Assembly (NCBI RefSeq): GCF_020184175.1
Contig: NC_065530.1
Coordinates: 42,447,260-42,511,259 of the forward strand
DNA: 64,000 nt
Direction of reading: 5' to 3'
From: Aphis gossypii
Taxonomy: Eukaryota; Arthropoda; Insecta; Hemiptera; Aphididae
Shown here piece by piece: positions 36,901 to 49,702 of this stretch; position 1 is the stretch's first letter; every line of letters starts with the position of its first letter. Below the pieces are notes generated by a model, which saw nothing but the letters and a program-made list of their open reading frames with translations, had not been told where the DNA came from and made no database searches. Position numbers and translations under genes: made by a program.

Positions 36901-38899
36901 CACCAAAGGTTAGATTAAGTTTAAGAATATTTTTAAAGGAATTCAAAGTTATTATCATTATAAATCACATGGTCTCTTATATTATAAATAGAAATAGCCA
37001 AAGGTATTAAGTGTTAAGTGAAAAGTTATTGAAAATATTTTTTTAAGCTTTAAATAGGACAATGTATACTTTAAAAATAACGGTTTATAAAATCTAGGCA
37101 AGAAGTTTCCACTCAAAATTTATTTGGACACATTGTTCAATGGTTTCCAGTTGTCACTCAACTTTAAAAACAAAATTTAAGTAAATAATCCAATTTTTAA
37201 GTATTAAATATTGTAAATAACTGTTATCAGTATTTTAAGTATATTTAATATTGTTTCTTGTAATTCTATCATCAGACCATAGTTCATTATGATTTTAAGA
37301 AACACAAACATTTTATACATCATGTAGTTTATAGTTTTGTAATTAAGAAGAAATCTGCAATCTGCATGTGTTGTGTCCATCTTACAAATGTACAATATGG
37401 CACATTTTTATTTAGTGTGTTTAGCTTAAATATAAGAATACAATAATATATTATCAAACTTAAAGGTAAAAAACATTATCTGTTTTTTTTTTTAATTTTT
37501 AAGCTAGTTATGAGTATGTAAAATTATATTAATTTATATTAAATTAAGTTCTAAGTTAATTTGTCATCAAGTATATTTAATTTTTTTAAATACATTAAAA
37601 ATATATTTGGCTAAATCTTCTTTTTAAATCTTGGACAACATCACAGCTATTATTTTTGTTTGTGGTAAGTGTGATTCCATTATAAACCTTTCAAACTACC
37701 ATAGTACAAAATTATTTATTTATTTAGCTTACAATACGGGCGTGAGCCCAATTTCATATAGTATAATATACAGATTACAATAATGTGATAACAGTGAAAA
37801 TATAAAGATACATAAATACTTGGTTACAGGTTATGAAATAGAAAGGAAAGGGTCTGTATTGGCAATAGACATACAAATTATATTTATAGTTAACATATTT
37901 TTTAAGAAAGTGTTTAAAATACTAATATATTATTATTATTAATTTTGTTTGCTTACTTTTTCTTCTTGTGAAACTAAAAGATCGTTACAGGAAATTAATT
38001 TAATTACTTCTAAAGAAGATAAAGATAAAAACTCATCATTGTCAACCACTTCTCTGAAATAGATTTTTTTTTTAATTTATACAATTTAATGATGTAACCA
38101 AAAATTTTAATCATATCATATTATTATTTTACATACAAAAACTGATTTTTAATGTATGTTTGAGAGCTTGTCGACAATTCCATACAGTCATATGAGTCAG
38201 CAAATTCTTTGATACCAAGACAGTTTGAAGCATCTAGTCGTGTTTGTAAGAATTCAGCACAAACATTTTTTACATAGTCCAACTGTAAAAGATTTGCAGC
38301 TGCTAACAAGACCTTGAGAAAATAACAATAATGCATATAAATCTTTAAGGTAAAATAAAAATATCATTAAAATCAAATATTTATTTATTTTATACCTTCA
38401 CATTGCTTTCAGTTATTATGATTTCACCAGTATAAATATAATTTATCAAGAGTTGTAAAACTGTTGAATCTAATTCTTTTATATTAATATGATCTATATT
38501 TCTTTCATTCAAACCATAGAAAATTTCACGGAAATAGGTACTAACTGATATTAAAACAACTTTATGTCCAAATATTATTGTACCATCATCTGTTTCTATT
38601 CTAATATCACATAAAACTTTTTCTCTGAAAACAGAAATTTGTTGTTAAATTTTAATTTGTTAGAAGCTAAAAATTAAATTTCTCTGAACATACTCGCGTA
38701 AAGATTGAAGGACTTCTAACACTCCAACCATGTGTGAACTATTTTTATAACTTTTTTGTTCACACTTTTTAAATGTCATAATGTCCTTTTGATCATATGA
38801 TTCACTTGTTAATTTATCCATTACAGTTTTATCCATCTCAAATGTCTCTAGTGCCATCTGCGCATTTAGATCATATGATTCCCATGTTGAATTTTCCAT
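33934..38899 (-). CDS. Kelch-like protein 2 (BTB-BACK-Kelch), tandem copy 2
   Basis: Paralogue of the preceding gene with the same ten-exon layout and predicted Cullin-3 adaptor role. Exons on the - strand: 38899-38694, 38624-38396, 38312-38137, 38053-37957, 36789-36633, 36561-36461, 36391-36104, 36029-35889, 34438-34189 and 34127-33934. Phases close to 612 residues. Compared with copy 1 the N-terminus is 21 residues longer and contains an internal ESYD repeat. Exon 6 lacks four codons (copy 1 LLKYLQPF, here LQPF). Intron 8 is about 1.45 kb against 62 bp, because a dispersed repeat is inserted. Domain motifs include KVLCDIRIETDDG, LINYIYTGEI, IGGRDG, VGGFDG and IGGYN. No stops or frameshifts are seen, so both copies look functional. 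Confidence 0.92.
34480..35875 (+). repeat. 1.4-kb dispersed repeat, fullest copy
   Basis: It begins near GGTAAGTGGGTAACACTC and ends near CGTTCAGAATCTAAAAC. It interrupts intron 8 of kelch gene 2; the same intron in copy 1 is only 62 bp, so this is a clean insertion after the duplication. Related copies lie at 43008-44070, 50875-51865 (same strand), 45905-47080 and 54552-54710 (opposite strand). Inside, a degenerate unit with a pattern like AACTTATGAGAAACTTTGTA recurs near 34725, 34912, 35256 and 35452. There is no coding capacity and the class is unknown. CTGCTGTACA near the left end has its reverse complement near the right end. Confidence 0.8.
37714..37871 (-). mobile_element. Probable 3' end of a LINE
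   Basis: Present in an intron of kelch gene 2 and absent from the matching intron of copy 1. On the - strand it ends GGGCTCACGCCCGTATTG followed by TAAGC and (AAAT)n, a common layout of LINE 3' ends. TACAAAATTA on the left and TACAAATTA on the right may be the target-site duplication. Confidence 0.5.
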
Positions 38900-40955
38900 C
38901 TCTTTTTTTGGATGAATATACTTTTCAAGAATATGTGATTAGTTTTTATAACTGTTTAAGTAAGAAGAATTAGTAAAATACTTACCTTATTTTTAAGAAA
39001 TTTTCAATTTGTTACAAGTTTAAAGTATTGGTTGAAATTACTACCTATAGTTTAGTATAATAATATAATATAAATTATTACAAATTATATAAAATAAAAG
39101 CAACTTATAATGTACTTCAAGGTAGGTACATGCAATTTTATTGATAAATTGTGTTTCACACTTTTAAATATTATATAGAATTAAATAAATACCTAGATAA
39201 AAATACAAATGTATACCTAGATCAACACCGCATAAAAAATTAGTAGGTTTTTTAATTTATTATTGATTACATTCTTTTTAATAAGTATCTATTTTTAAAA
39301 TTGTTTTACTTAATTATAATAATAAATTTTTCGTCCAGGCATTGAAAATCAATATTTATTAAAACTTTTTAAATATTATGCTGATCAAAGATTGATCAAG
39401 AAATATTGGAATGTTTTCTCATATTTTGTATATCATTGATCATCGCAATAGAAATAAATCAAAAATATGATATATTGTAAATAAATATAAATAAAATATT
39501 ATTGAGTTTACTATAAGAAATATTTTTCTTACCTATTATTGTTGTATCCTTTTTAAAAGACTGTATCAGTAATGATGGACAAAGGTATTGTATTAAAATG
39601 ACTTGATTCTTGAATATTATTGTGGAACTGTGGAAGTGTACAACTGACATTAACATGTACCTACTTACCTTCATTAATTATATACCTTAGCGTATATCAG
39701 TAGAAATCTTTTTATATCACATACGTCATTCCGCATAGATACCGAATTTCCGTTCAAAGTGCTAATACATAAATAGAGAATTAAATCGCTCATTAATAAA
39801 GATCAAATGAAATAACAAAAATATAAATATAAAAGTGGAAAATATGCAATACTAACCTAACCACATAGGTCAGATCAAGTTGTTCGGTTGTGTTTATGTA
39901 TCTTAAATAAAATAGTCATCAGTTTTACCAAAAACTCTGTACTTTCCCTCTGTTATCGGGTTATATATAGTATATAGATATTAATATAATACTGGTTATC
40001 AAATAATTAATACCTATTTAACTTCATTTTATGATAGGTAATCTAAAACAGTTGTTTGGAATCCTCTCCAGTTATGTAGTTATGTAATGCGATGTATATT
40101 GTAAATTATACGTAATAGGGTAAACATTTTCATTATGTATTATTACTATTATTCCACGAATTGATCGCCTGCTGCCCAGTTAAAACGCTGGAGATTGGTG
40201 AATGTCTTAAGGATGTCTAAGGTTTAATGTCTAACACAATCCTTCTGGTGATCTGGTCTCCTGTGGCCTACGTCCTACACGGTACACACAGAACCTACGG
40301 CTTACAGAGCCTGGAATCTGGATCCCCGATGTACGAGCAGCAGTGTTGCTAATTTTCTATCGTTTAGCAGAACACCAAATGAACCTAATTTTGTAAATTT
40401 TCAGATATTTTTTGAATAATATGCATTAATTTTTTTTCTTTTATTAAGTGTAATTTTTTTACGTAAAAATCCCGTTTTAAAATTTTTTAAATGTTACGAA
40501 CATTCGAGAGCGGAACTACGCTACGCGTAGAAGTATATTTGTCTATGCTACGCACTCTGCGACATTCAATTCACTCATGGAATTGGCGATCGCGCAGGCA
40601 CTATTCAAAACCAATTTGTTTCCCTAAAACTGTTATATATTTTAATACTTATAAGTTATAATGTATATTGTATTAAAAGGATGTAATACGAGTATTTGTT
40701 GTTTCCGTCCTACAAGGCTACAACAAGTACCTACGTAATAAATGAACGTTCAGCAGTTAACGTTAACGATAATTCACTTTTTAAGCGAGTTTTGCATCTG
40801 TAAAATAGGGCAAATTTTTAAATATTAATAACTCGTCTAAAAATTGAATTATTGTATAAAACCTTACACACAAGCATACATTACAGATAATTGTTTTACC
40901 ATTATGTATCATTATATTATGTTAATTCAAGTATATTTTTTATTAATTATCTTTA
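38900..40955. other. 5' flank of kelch gene 2 and right edge of block 2
   Basis: Similar to the 5' flank of kelch gene 1 up to about 40320 (for example the CACAATCCTTCTGG and CACACAGAACCTA segments). Beyond that lie a CpG-richer patch at 40505-40600 and AT-rich sequence. No further gene is seen. Confidence 0.5.
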
Positions 40956-41116
40956 CTGAGTGCGCTGAGAGAGCGCAAGTCAGCGGCGACCAAATTCGGT
41001 TTTACTGCGCACCCCTAAACGTCACTCTGCCATAGGGAAACCAGTTTTGACAGCATGGAGATACCGGAGGATGCGCAGAACTTGATAGCCGATTTGCACT
41101 CTTTCGGCGCACTCAG
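40956..41116. mobile_element. 161-bp TIR MITE with TA duplication
   Basis: It starts CTGAGTGCGCTGAGAGAGCG. The reverse complement of its end reads CTGAGTGCGCCGAAAGAGTG, and similarity continues for about 30 bp. It is flanked by TA on both sides (40954-40955 and 41117-41118), the target of Tc1/mariner-type elements. It is GC-rich compared with its surroundings and non-coding. Confidence 0.8.
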
Positions 41117-41687
41117 TATACTAGTATAGGTAAGGTGGCTAGGTACATTTATTTTGTAAGAATTGATATTAAAGTACCTAGTGGCAGCGATACTGGGCCA
41201 AATTTTTTTCTGGTGGGTCATTTATGTAATGCTTACTTCTACTCCATCACTCATTAATTTGTTTATACCATAGTTTCAGGAAAGTATTGTTTAAAATGTT
41301 TTGAATATAATATGCTAAATTTCTAAATAAAAAATATAATTACTAGTTACTACCTATATTATTATTACAAATTTACTACAGTAAAACTTCAAATTTCATC
41401 TGTAAGTAACAATGCATAACTTTATTAGTATACGATTACTTTAATAATGTTACCCATTGATGGTCTATTGTTAACAAATATGTAGATAACAAATAACAAT
41501 AATTTTAATTAAGTGATTCTATTGGTAAGGATATGGTGAGCCCAGAGTAGAATTATTATAAATTATAATACATTAATTCTATGCACATATATAACATGAT
41601 CATCCTGTGAGATGGGTTTGTTCTCAATTAACTAATGTCTTCTATTAAAAATAAACAACAAAAAAAAAAAATTATTAAAAATGAACT

Positions 41688-41755
41688 TTTTTTTTTTTTT
41701 GCAGTTTGGAACCGACGACCGGGAGGGGATTGCTTTCGCATTACTTCCTCCCAGC
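41688..41755 (-). mobile_element. Very short poly(A) retroposon, copy 1
   Basis: Flanked by a perfect 15-bp direct repeat, TATTAAAAATGAACT (41673-41687 and 41756-41770). Read on the - strand it begins at GGGAGGAAG, contains TGC-GAAA-GCA and CCTCCCGGTCGTC, and ends in a poly(A) run. Long target-site duplications and a poly(A) tail indicate LINE-type retroposition. The non-poly(A) part is only about 55 nt, and a second copy starts at the same base near 54901. Confidence 0.85.
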
Positions 41756-41770
41756 TATTAAAAATGAACT

Positions 41771-42408
41771 AAAAAAGTTAATCAACACTATTTGTAAATG
41801 ATTTATGTTAAATATCTGTGAAAACTGTGAATATAAATTTATTGAGAAGTAGGTATTTAAATGTCTGTAAAAATAGTTTTATAAAAAAGAGTAGTGACTT
41901 CTGTACCCTATAAATATTTAAATGATAAAAAGTTTAAAAAAAATAACACATTAAACATAATGTAAAAGTTAAAAAGTTACAGAAATTACCTATTGAACTT
42001 ACTTTTTATTTTATTATTAATAAAGTCTTATAGCCTCATCATTTTTTCATAATATTATAATATTTACCTATTAATTCTATTTTCTGAGGGGTAAAATAAC
42101 GGCAACCACAACTACTATTTAGGTGAGTCTTGATTGGGTTCTGGTCTCCAATTTTGACCATAGTTGTTACAGCTGTCCCGTTGTTTTGTCGTATATAGTA
42201 TTTTGTAATACCTACTAATAGATCTATTCTGTATTCTGTACCATTCAGTATTCAGTGGACTATTCACGTTACTACGGAACGGAATTTTATCCGTCAGCGT
42301 TACCCATGCCCATGCGTTTACACTTAACAGAAAGGATTTTTTAATAAATATTATTTATATATTATATGCATAAAATACTTAAGTATTATAATCACTAATA
42401 ATCTGTTA
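41771..42408. other. AT-rich spacer
   Basis: No gene or repeat boundary is supported. A CpG-poor stretch leads to the TIR element at 42409. Confidence 0.5.
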
Positions 42409-44227
42409 CAAAATTAGGGGAAAATATGTATTATTGTCAAACCGGGACAAGGTTCCATAATACCATGATAGCAGGAATATGGCCCACGCGTCGGACGGGA
42501 CTGTCTACATCTAAGTACCGAATGATTAAAACTTATGAACGGTATACAAAAAATTAATATAGGTTATACCCTATTGACTTTCACTAGAATAAACAATATA
42601 TATTCATTATTGTCAAAACGGTACGCAATTCCAAAGTCATAGTAGCCAAATCTAGTGCAAAATGTAGACGGGACGGTTTGTAGCTAAGTCCCAAACACAT
42701 GTGATCGTTTAAATATGGAGATAATTAGACGTAGAAAAAAATTATAAATCAATAAACAAAAAATATGGTTATTAAATGATGTACCTATAATAAGTTATTT
42801 ATAAGAAAATGCCCAAAAATAAAATTCAAAATATTTTGCTAATTAAGATGTTTTTAGTTTTTTTTTTTTTTTATATAAATATTGATTAAAAATGCTGGGT
42901 CAAAATTCTTGAAAATGTAAAACAAGGTTCCACATAGTTAAATTAAAATTAAATTATGACTAACTAGATCAGTTATAGTCTCATAGTAATTTAAAATTAA
43001 AAAAATGTGGGTAAGTGGGTATACCGTTCTGCTGTACATTAGGTGCCGCGGGATCACTATTATATATTATAGGAGAATTAAATTTGAATCCAATTAGGTA
43101 TCATTGTATACAAAAAACAATTCTGAATGAAGATGATTTATCAGCCTAGGATATAATTTTTAGTGGTTGGTGAAAAAGGTGGTTTATGTTTTAATGGCCT
43201 GAATACTTCAAAATTTAAGTTCTTTTATAATTATTGTAAGCTAAACTTTATGAAAAATCTTGTGTTAAATTTTCAACTCTTAGCTACTTATGCAAATTTT
43301 TTATGAATTAAACCTACAAAATAATTTACAAATATTCATGATTTTGACTAATTTTTGTCAATATTTGAACTTAAAATTTGCCTATGTATTCTTATAATTT
43401 TTTAATCACTATAAGAATAACTTATGAGAAACTTTGTATTACATTTTCAAGTATTTTGACTCGGCCAAAATAATTTTATCAACACTTCAAAAAAATTTTT
43501 TCAGAAAAATTGAAAATTTCAGTTGTCTTTAAATAGCTCAAAAAAAGTCAAAATATTTTTAAAATTAAATCATGTAAAGAAAATGCCAATCTAAATAACT
43601 GGTGAAGTTTTCAAGTATCTATGACTTATACTTTTTGAATAATAACAAATATTTAAAATCGTTTGAGGATAAATTGTTATCGTTACGCTATTTCGTAAAA
43701 ATGTAAAATTCAAATGCACTTAAAATTTTTGCTATAATGATGCTTCGAGTTTTCTCTATAGCTACTTGAAGGAAAACTTATGGAAAACTTAGTGTTGAAT
43801 TTTGTATTCTTAGATACTTATAAAATACAAAAATTTTATGATTTGTCAACTTCATAATATTACTTACAAATTTTCGCGTTTTCGACAGATTTCGTAAAAA
43901 TTTGAACTATAAACGCCTATAAAAAAAATTGTGACTAACGATTTTTAATTTTTTTTAGCTACAATTAAACAATTCATAAGGAACTTTGTATTACATTTTC
44001 AAGTTTTTTTGGTTATCCGAAATCTTTTTATCGACACTTCAAAAAAAAATTCTTATAAAAATCGAAAATTTCAGTGGTCTATAAATAACTACTTATACCA
44101 TTTAATATCCATACAATTATACAAACAACTACGATATTCCGTCCGACGCATGGGCCATATTCCAGCTACTACAGCATTGGAATCGTATATCGGTTTGACA
44201 ATAATACAAACTTTTCGCTAATTTTGG
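42409..44227. mobile_element. DNA transposon remnant with ~100-bp terminal inverted repeats
   Basis: The left terminus (42409-42515) and the reverse complement of the right terminus (44115-44227) share AAAATTAG, GTATTATTGTCAAACCG, GGAATATGGCCCA and GCGTCGGACGG in order. A second partial copy of the terminal motif (ATTATTGTCAAAACGG) lies at 42604, so the left end has subterminal repeats. A copy of the 1.4-kb dispersed repeat occupies 43008-44070. No transposase is visible. Confidence 0.7.
43008..44070 (+). repeat. 1.4-kb dispersed repeat, right-truncated copy
   Basis: Begins GGGTAAGTGGGTATACC, collinear with 34484 onward and very similar. It stops near AAATTTCAGTGGTCTAT, so the last ~300 bp of the unit are missing. 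It lies between the two inverted termini of the surrounding element, so it is probably nested. Confidence 0.75.
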
Positions 44228-45904
44228 TACAGATTATTAGGGATTGATATATTTTAAGTATATAAATTATGTTTTAAATAATATATTTTATTATATTACT
44301 GCCAAAGTAATAGTACCGTCTCGTCACGGGTTTTAGTATTAGTAGTATTACTCACTATTAATAAAATAATTTTTCGAAACAAACAAATAACAAATATTTC
44401 AGTTTTTCTAATCAACTTAGAACATTGGAAATAACATTGTTACACGGTTCAAAAATGAAACAATTGAACAGATTTTACCATTACAAATGTTATCATTGAT
44501 TATAAATACTCAATGGTTGTAAGACCGAGAAAATACAGTAAGTATTCTTAATAAGTGGTTTCTACTGTAATTACAAAACTGGGATCAAAAAATTTTCGGG
44601 GCCCCTGGCTGTGGTTCACTTAGCCCCCTTAAATTCGGCCTTGGAATCGGTTTATTTACTCCAATAGTCAATAATTTTTTATTATTATACAAATAGATGA
44701 GGTGTATAGGTATGTATTGGGTTGAATGTAACACACTGTAGCGTCGGCGTACCGAACGATGAAAAACATTACTACCTACTCGTTATCAGTCAGATACGAA
44801 TTATCTTTATAATATTTTACAGTATTCCGTGTGTGTTTAAAATTAGTGGTGGTTTTATGGGGGAATGAAAAGGAAGTTTGGACCCATACACAGGTCTCGA
44901 GTTTTGACAAGCTGTTACGATTTTTATAAGCGCATATACGTTTTTACATAAATCTGGTGATTATATATTTCTATAAATATATTAATTTCTTAATATATTA
45001 TAAGACAATATTGAAGGATCTCCTTCAGAAAAAAAAATAATTAAAAAACCGCCATTTTTATAATAGTACACTGCAAAACACAAAACAGTATAGTTACTGT
45101 TAGCATAGATTGAAGATTAACTGATTAAATATTATATAGTATTAGTAAATACTGTATATTATTTATTATTTATATTTTTTCCTTGTCTATATTTAATATT
45201 ATGTAATTATTGAGCCTCGTACGTTGCATATACAGTGTACAATTTCATAATATTTTCAATATTATAATGTAATATCTAAAATAATGTACTTTTCTATGCA
45301 AAGGAAGTGCTAACAATTCGGATCTGCACATAAATAGTTTAAGGTTGTACATATAAGAATTATTAAATACACCTTATTAGTTATTATATAGTTATTACTT
45401 GTTATTAATATTACTTGTGTATCTATATAATCTATAAATAATATACTTTTTAATTAAAAATATTGTTTTACAATTATCTAAATTTTTTTTCAATTGTGCT
45501 GAATTTTTAACGTTATTTCTTATAGGTATCATACTTAATAATAAATATAATCAGGATTTATGACGACGATGCTTATAATATCGAATATTTGAATGCACTG
45601 CAGTGTGCGCGTTTTTTTCTAATCTGTATAGTGTAGTTTTTAGTTTTTTAGCGACTTGCGAAAAACGTCACGCCCAATTTTTTACGCCGAGAATCATAAT
45701 CAAATTCCAAGTGTATAGTCTTATAATTGTTGTCTTAGTGGATGAATTGTTTTATTTCTTATACATTTTATACATCTGCCATGTAAGTATATTGTTTCGA
45801 GAATTTAAGTCAACGCTTCAATACCTATGTATTTATGTGTTTTATATGTTTTGGTTAGTTAGAAAATAATGTTATCAACAACCTACTTTTAAATTTTACT
45901 TATT
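44228..45904. other. AT-rich spacer
   Basis: No gene is supported. A fragment near 44595-44645 (GGGGCCCCTGGCTGTGG ... CGGCCTTGG) resembles one end of a MITE, but no partner end was found. The frame at 45603-45869 lacks family resemblance. Confidence 0.45.
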
Positions 45905-47080
45905 TTAGATTTTTAACGGAGTGATCAATGTATTAATTTACAATGATGTGCGTGTGTATTTTTTTGTGTTTATATGTCAAAAAAATTGGATCGATTCTTA
46001 ACTTTGAGTATTATTGCTCATAGAGTAAATTGTATGTAGTTAGTACTTTAATATGGCCAAGAATAAAAATTGCCAGTATTTTTAAAATAAAAAAGTTAAA
46101 GAATTTTTACATAAATCAAGTTTTTGACAATATCGATTTTGTTATTTTGGCTTAAGTTAAAAACGAATTACCGTAGATACTTTGAATTTTTACAATATTT
46201 TAAGATTATTTCCTGTATAAAGCATAATTTTCAACATATTTTAATTTTTTTTGAGCTAGTTATGGATATTTAAAATTTTCCATTTTTAAAATTTTGTTTT
46301 TATAAATGTAAATAAATGTTTATTTATTAGATAACAAAACTTGAAAATGATATAAGGTTCTTTATAAGTTGTCTGTTTATAAATTAAAAGATATCAACAA
46401 TATATTTAAATAAGAGTTTAAATTTAGAATTTCGACAAAATTCATAAAATCTCGAAAATTTCTAAATATTATTATGTGATTAGAAATTCAAAAACCAATA
46501 TATTAAAAAAAAAATCTGTTCGACAGTCAAATGAATCTTTTATAAGCGTTTAAATTTTTAAAACATTGCATATTCCTCCGTAAAATAACTATTTATCTTA
46601 AATATTTTTTGATATTTTGTTGATAAAAATCAAATAACTGTAGAACTTGAAATGTTCACAAAATATTTAAGTTTGTATTTTTTACATAATTATACAGTAT
46701 AATTTTCTAAATATTTTTACTGTTTAGATACTTATTAGTATTTGAAATTTGAAATTATTTTTATTTAATTTCTTTTTAAATGATAAAAAATTATTCGCTT
46801 TGGTAAATATTCTTGAAAATTTTATACTAAGATTTAAGTTGTTCTTAAACCTTTATAAATATATTAAAAATGCATAGGCATAACTTTTTTATATGTATTT
46901 TAATTTCAAACTTTTAGAGAATTTGTTAAAACGTACAAACTATTAGTACCTTGTAGTAAATATTTTTAAAATGTACAATTTTTATAGATAAAGCTTGAAA
47001 ATTGATAAAGTTTCTCATCATAAATAATTCATATTGAAATCAAAAAATCTAAAAATTATATAAGTATAATTTTTTTTTTT
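45905..47080 (-). repeat. 1.4-kb dispersed repeat, old reverse copy
   Basis: Begins TTTTTAACGGAGTGATCAATG followed by a segment matching the reverse complement of the unit's right end (ACAATGATGTG). It continues through diverged internal repeat units. Much more decayed than the other copies, so the right limit is approximate. Confidence 0.5.
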
Positions 47081-49702
47081 TTAATCATTTTATGCTCAAT
47101 AATTTGTATGAAATTGAATATTTAAAAATGAATAACGATATTAATTATTTTGTTATAGTTCAAAAACATTCGTGGGGACATAGAACTTTTATGTTTTTAT
47201 ATTTTATTGACACAATGACATTTTTAAATCAAATGTTTTCGACCACAATTTTATCAACCCACTATATTATAATATACGAATAGTTAAATAATCAAATTAA
47301 TACCTATACTTAAATAGCAGTAAAAAAAATATAACATCATTAATATACGTAGTGATTTTATAATAAAATCTGATATAGCGTCTCCGGTCAGAATTGTCTT
47401 TTGTGTATACAATGATGTATTTATCACTTAAATCAAATTTTATAAATCCATAATAATTATAGTGACACACTTTATTACCTATATACCTACTTGACCATTG
47501 CACGGTTCAGCGATATACACTTGCCCACCTTAGGTAAATGATATATTATGTACATTATTAAATATTATGTTACACCTAGATAATGCTATACCCACTATCG
47601 CACATTCGCACGCACCAAAACGTTTTTACAATAATTGCTAAATGTGATAGGCACGTCACCTGAAACGATTCATTGAACATAATATATCAATATGATATTA
47701 AATTAAATTAGTCATACTGAACATGGATTATCTATGATTTATTCACGTTATATTGAAATGATTTCAGTATATGTGTATACATACTACACGTATAATATAA
47801 CCGATTACACCACTGTGACCGTAAGATACACATTATTATTACGAAGCGGCGTTTCCACATTTAAAACGTGTTTACAAACCATTTAGGAAACGATAAAATA
47901 TAATATGCAAGTTTCACATTATCACGGTATAATGTGGTATTATTATATAGATAGAAATCTCGAAAGATAATACAGTTTGCAGAATTTGAGTCATTAGAGA
48001 ACGGATTTATAAAATTAATATTTAAATGCATATTTTTATTATAATAAGATATATTGAAATCTAATGAAAAATGTGCGCAATCTTATTAATATGGAAAATA
48101 TTTTTTTTTTTTTTTTAGAATGTAATATATGATAATTTTATATTCTGTGTGTACCTATCTACACTTGGTTTTTAGCTTTTATTTTTGCCTATTTTTATTT
48201 CCAGTTATCCCATTCATCTTTTTGAAAAACAAATATTATTATTATTATTATTATTATAACTGTAAATAATATTGTATAATAACATTATTAATTTCAGATG
48301 ATACAACGATACTAACTTATTTTTTTTTTCAAATGAGAACTAACTTTTTTTTTCTGTAAATTATTAAACTAATTTAGTACCTACTTGTAAATCTAAATAA
48401 TTGAAAGTATGGTCTTAAAGTGTTTTAAAGATTTTAAATTATTAGAATAGTTTAATAAATACTTTAAAGAAAAAAAAATTGGGGTGGTATACAGGTATAC
48501 TTACTATATTAATATTATTAACTTACTGAATAAATATTGATGTAAATTTGTATTTATTTCAATAAATAGCCATTTGCAAATATTTCAACTTAGTATAGAA
48601 GGGATAGAGAAAATTCCTACACAGAAAACATAAGGGCTATAGTCTTCAGCCCCTCCCTGCCAAAAAATTGATTTTAGTTGCGCTTGTAGATAAACTATAT
48701 ACGTTTGAAATTAAATATAACTGAAATCATTATCTTATTTAAATATCTAATTTCATAAAAATATGAATTAAAAATTATATATATTGATACATGCTCGTTT
48801 AAATATGAAAACGCCGCGGTATGCATTATCGAACCATTCGAACCTAAAAGGACCTATAGAGGAGAGCTCGAGATAAGTCTTTTTCAGAAGTGATTTAAAA
48901 GAGTTAGAGCGAGTACCAATATCAGAAATAACTTAAATTAATTAGACACTTAAAAAAATGTTCAATAATAAAATATACTAAAATATTTTGAGACATAAAT
49001 TATTTTATACCATAAGCTACTTCATGTTTTCACACTCGATTGTTTGTTCGTGAACCTCTGCTATACAAAAATAAATTGTATACATTTATGAGGAACCTTT
49101 TCTTAAATTTTTAAATTATTATGATATCATAATATAATTATAATGAAAATAAACTTATACTTAAAAAAGTCAAAAATTGTATGTATTTAAATAGCAATAA
49201 AAGATAATCATATTATATGAAAAATGTGATAATAAAAATTTGATGAAAAATCCAAGTTTCAGTTATTCGTTTGTGAATAACAAAAGTAAAGGAAACCTGA
49301 AATTTGATTATTTATGCAAAAATAGTCTCGTTTTCCCATAAGTTTGTTATGCTTTAATTTTTCCAATTATTATGAATGAAAAATGTTTGAAAATTGTTAG
49401 TTTTGACTCTTCAAAACATTAACTAGATCAATTTGATTCATAAACTATTTTCTAAAATTGAAACTGAAGTATTTTTATTGCTTAAATGGATAATTACAGA
49501 CACAATCATATATAAATAAAAACACCATTATTATTTGAAAACCAATATATCATTGCTTCGCCAAGAATCTAAAATAAGCAAATATAATAACTTATTAATA
49601 GTAATGATTTTAAAAGCATATTTTTATATTTAACAGTTATCGTAATAAAAAAAAATGCATAGCTAAATTCGTCAGTTGGAAATTTGTTGTAAGAAGTGGA
49701 GG
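47081..49702. other. AT-rich spacer upstream of SLC17 gene
   Basis: No gene is supported. Contains an (ATT)n-like run near 48235-48256 and poly-T tracts. Small frames at 47092-47503 lack any supporting feature. The promoter of the SLC17 gene should lie near the right end, but no clear TATA was found. Confidence 0.45.

Noticed and set aside
44009..44221. 70-codon frame ending in MGHIPATTALESYIGLT
   Set aside because: It coincides with the right inverted terminus of the TIR element. The matching left terminus is not open in the same way, so it is transposon end sequence, not a gene.
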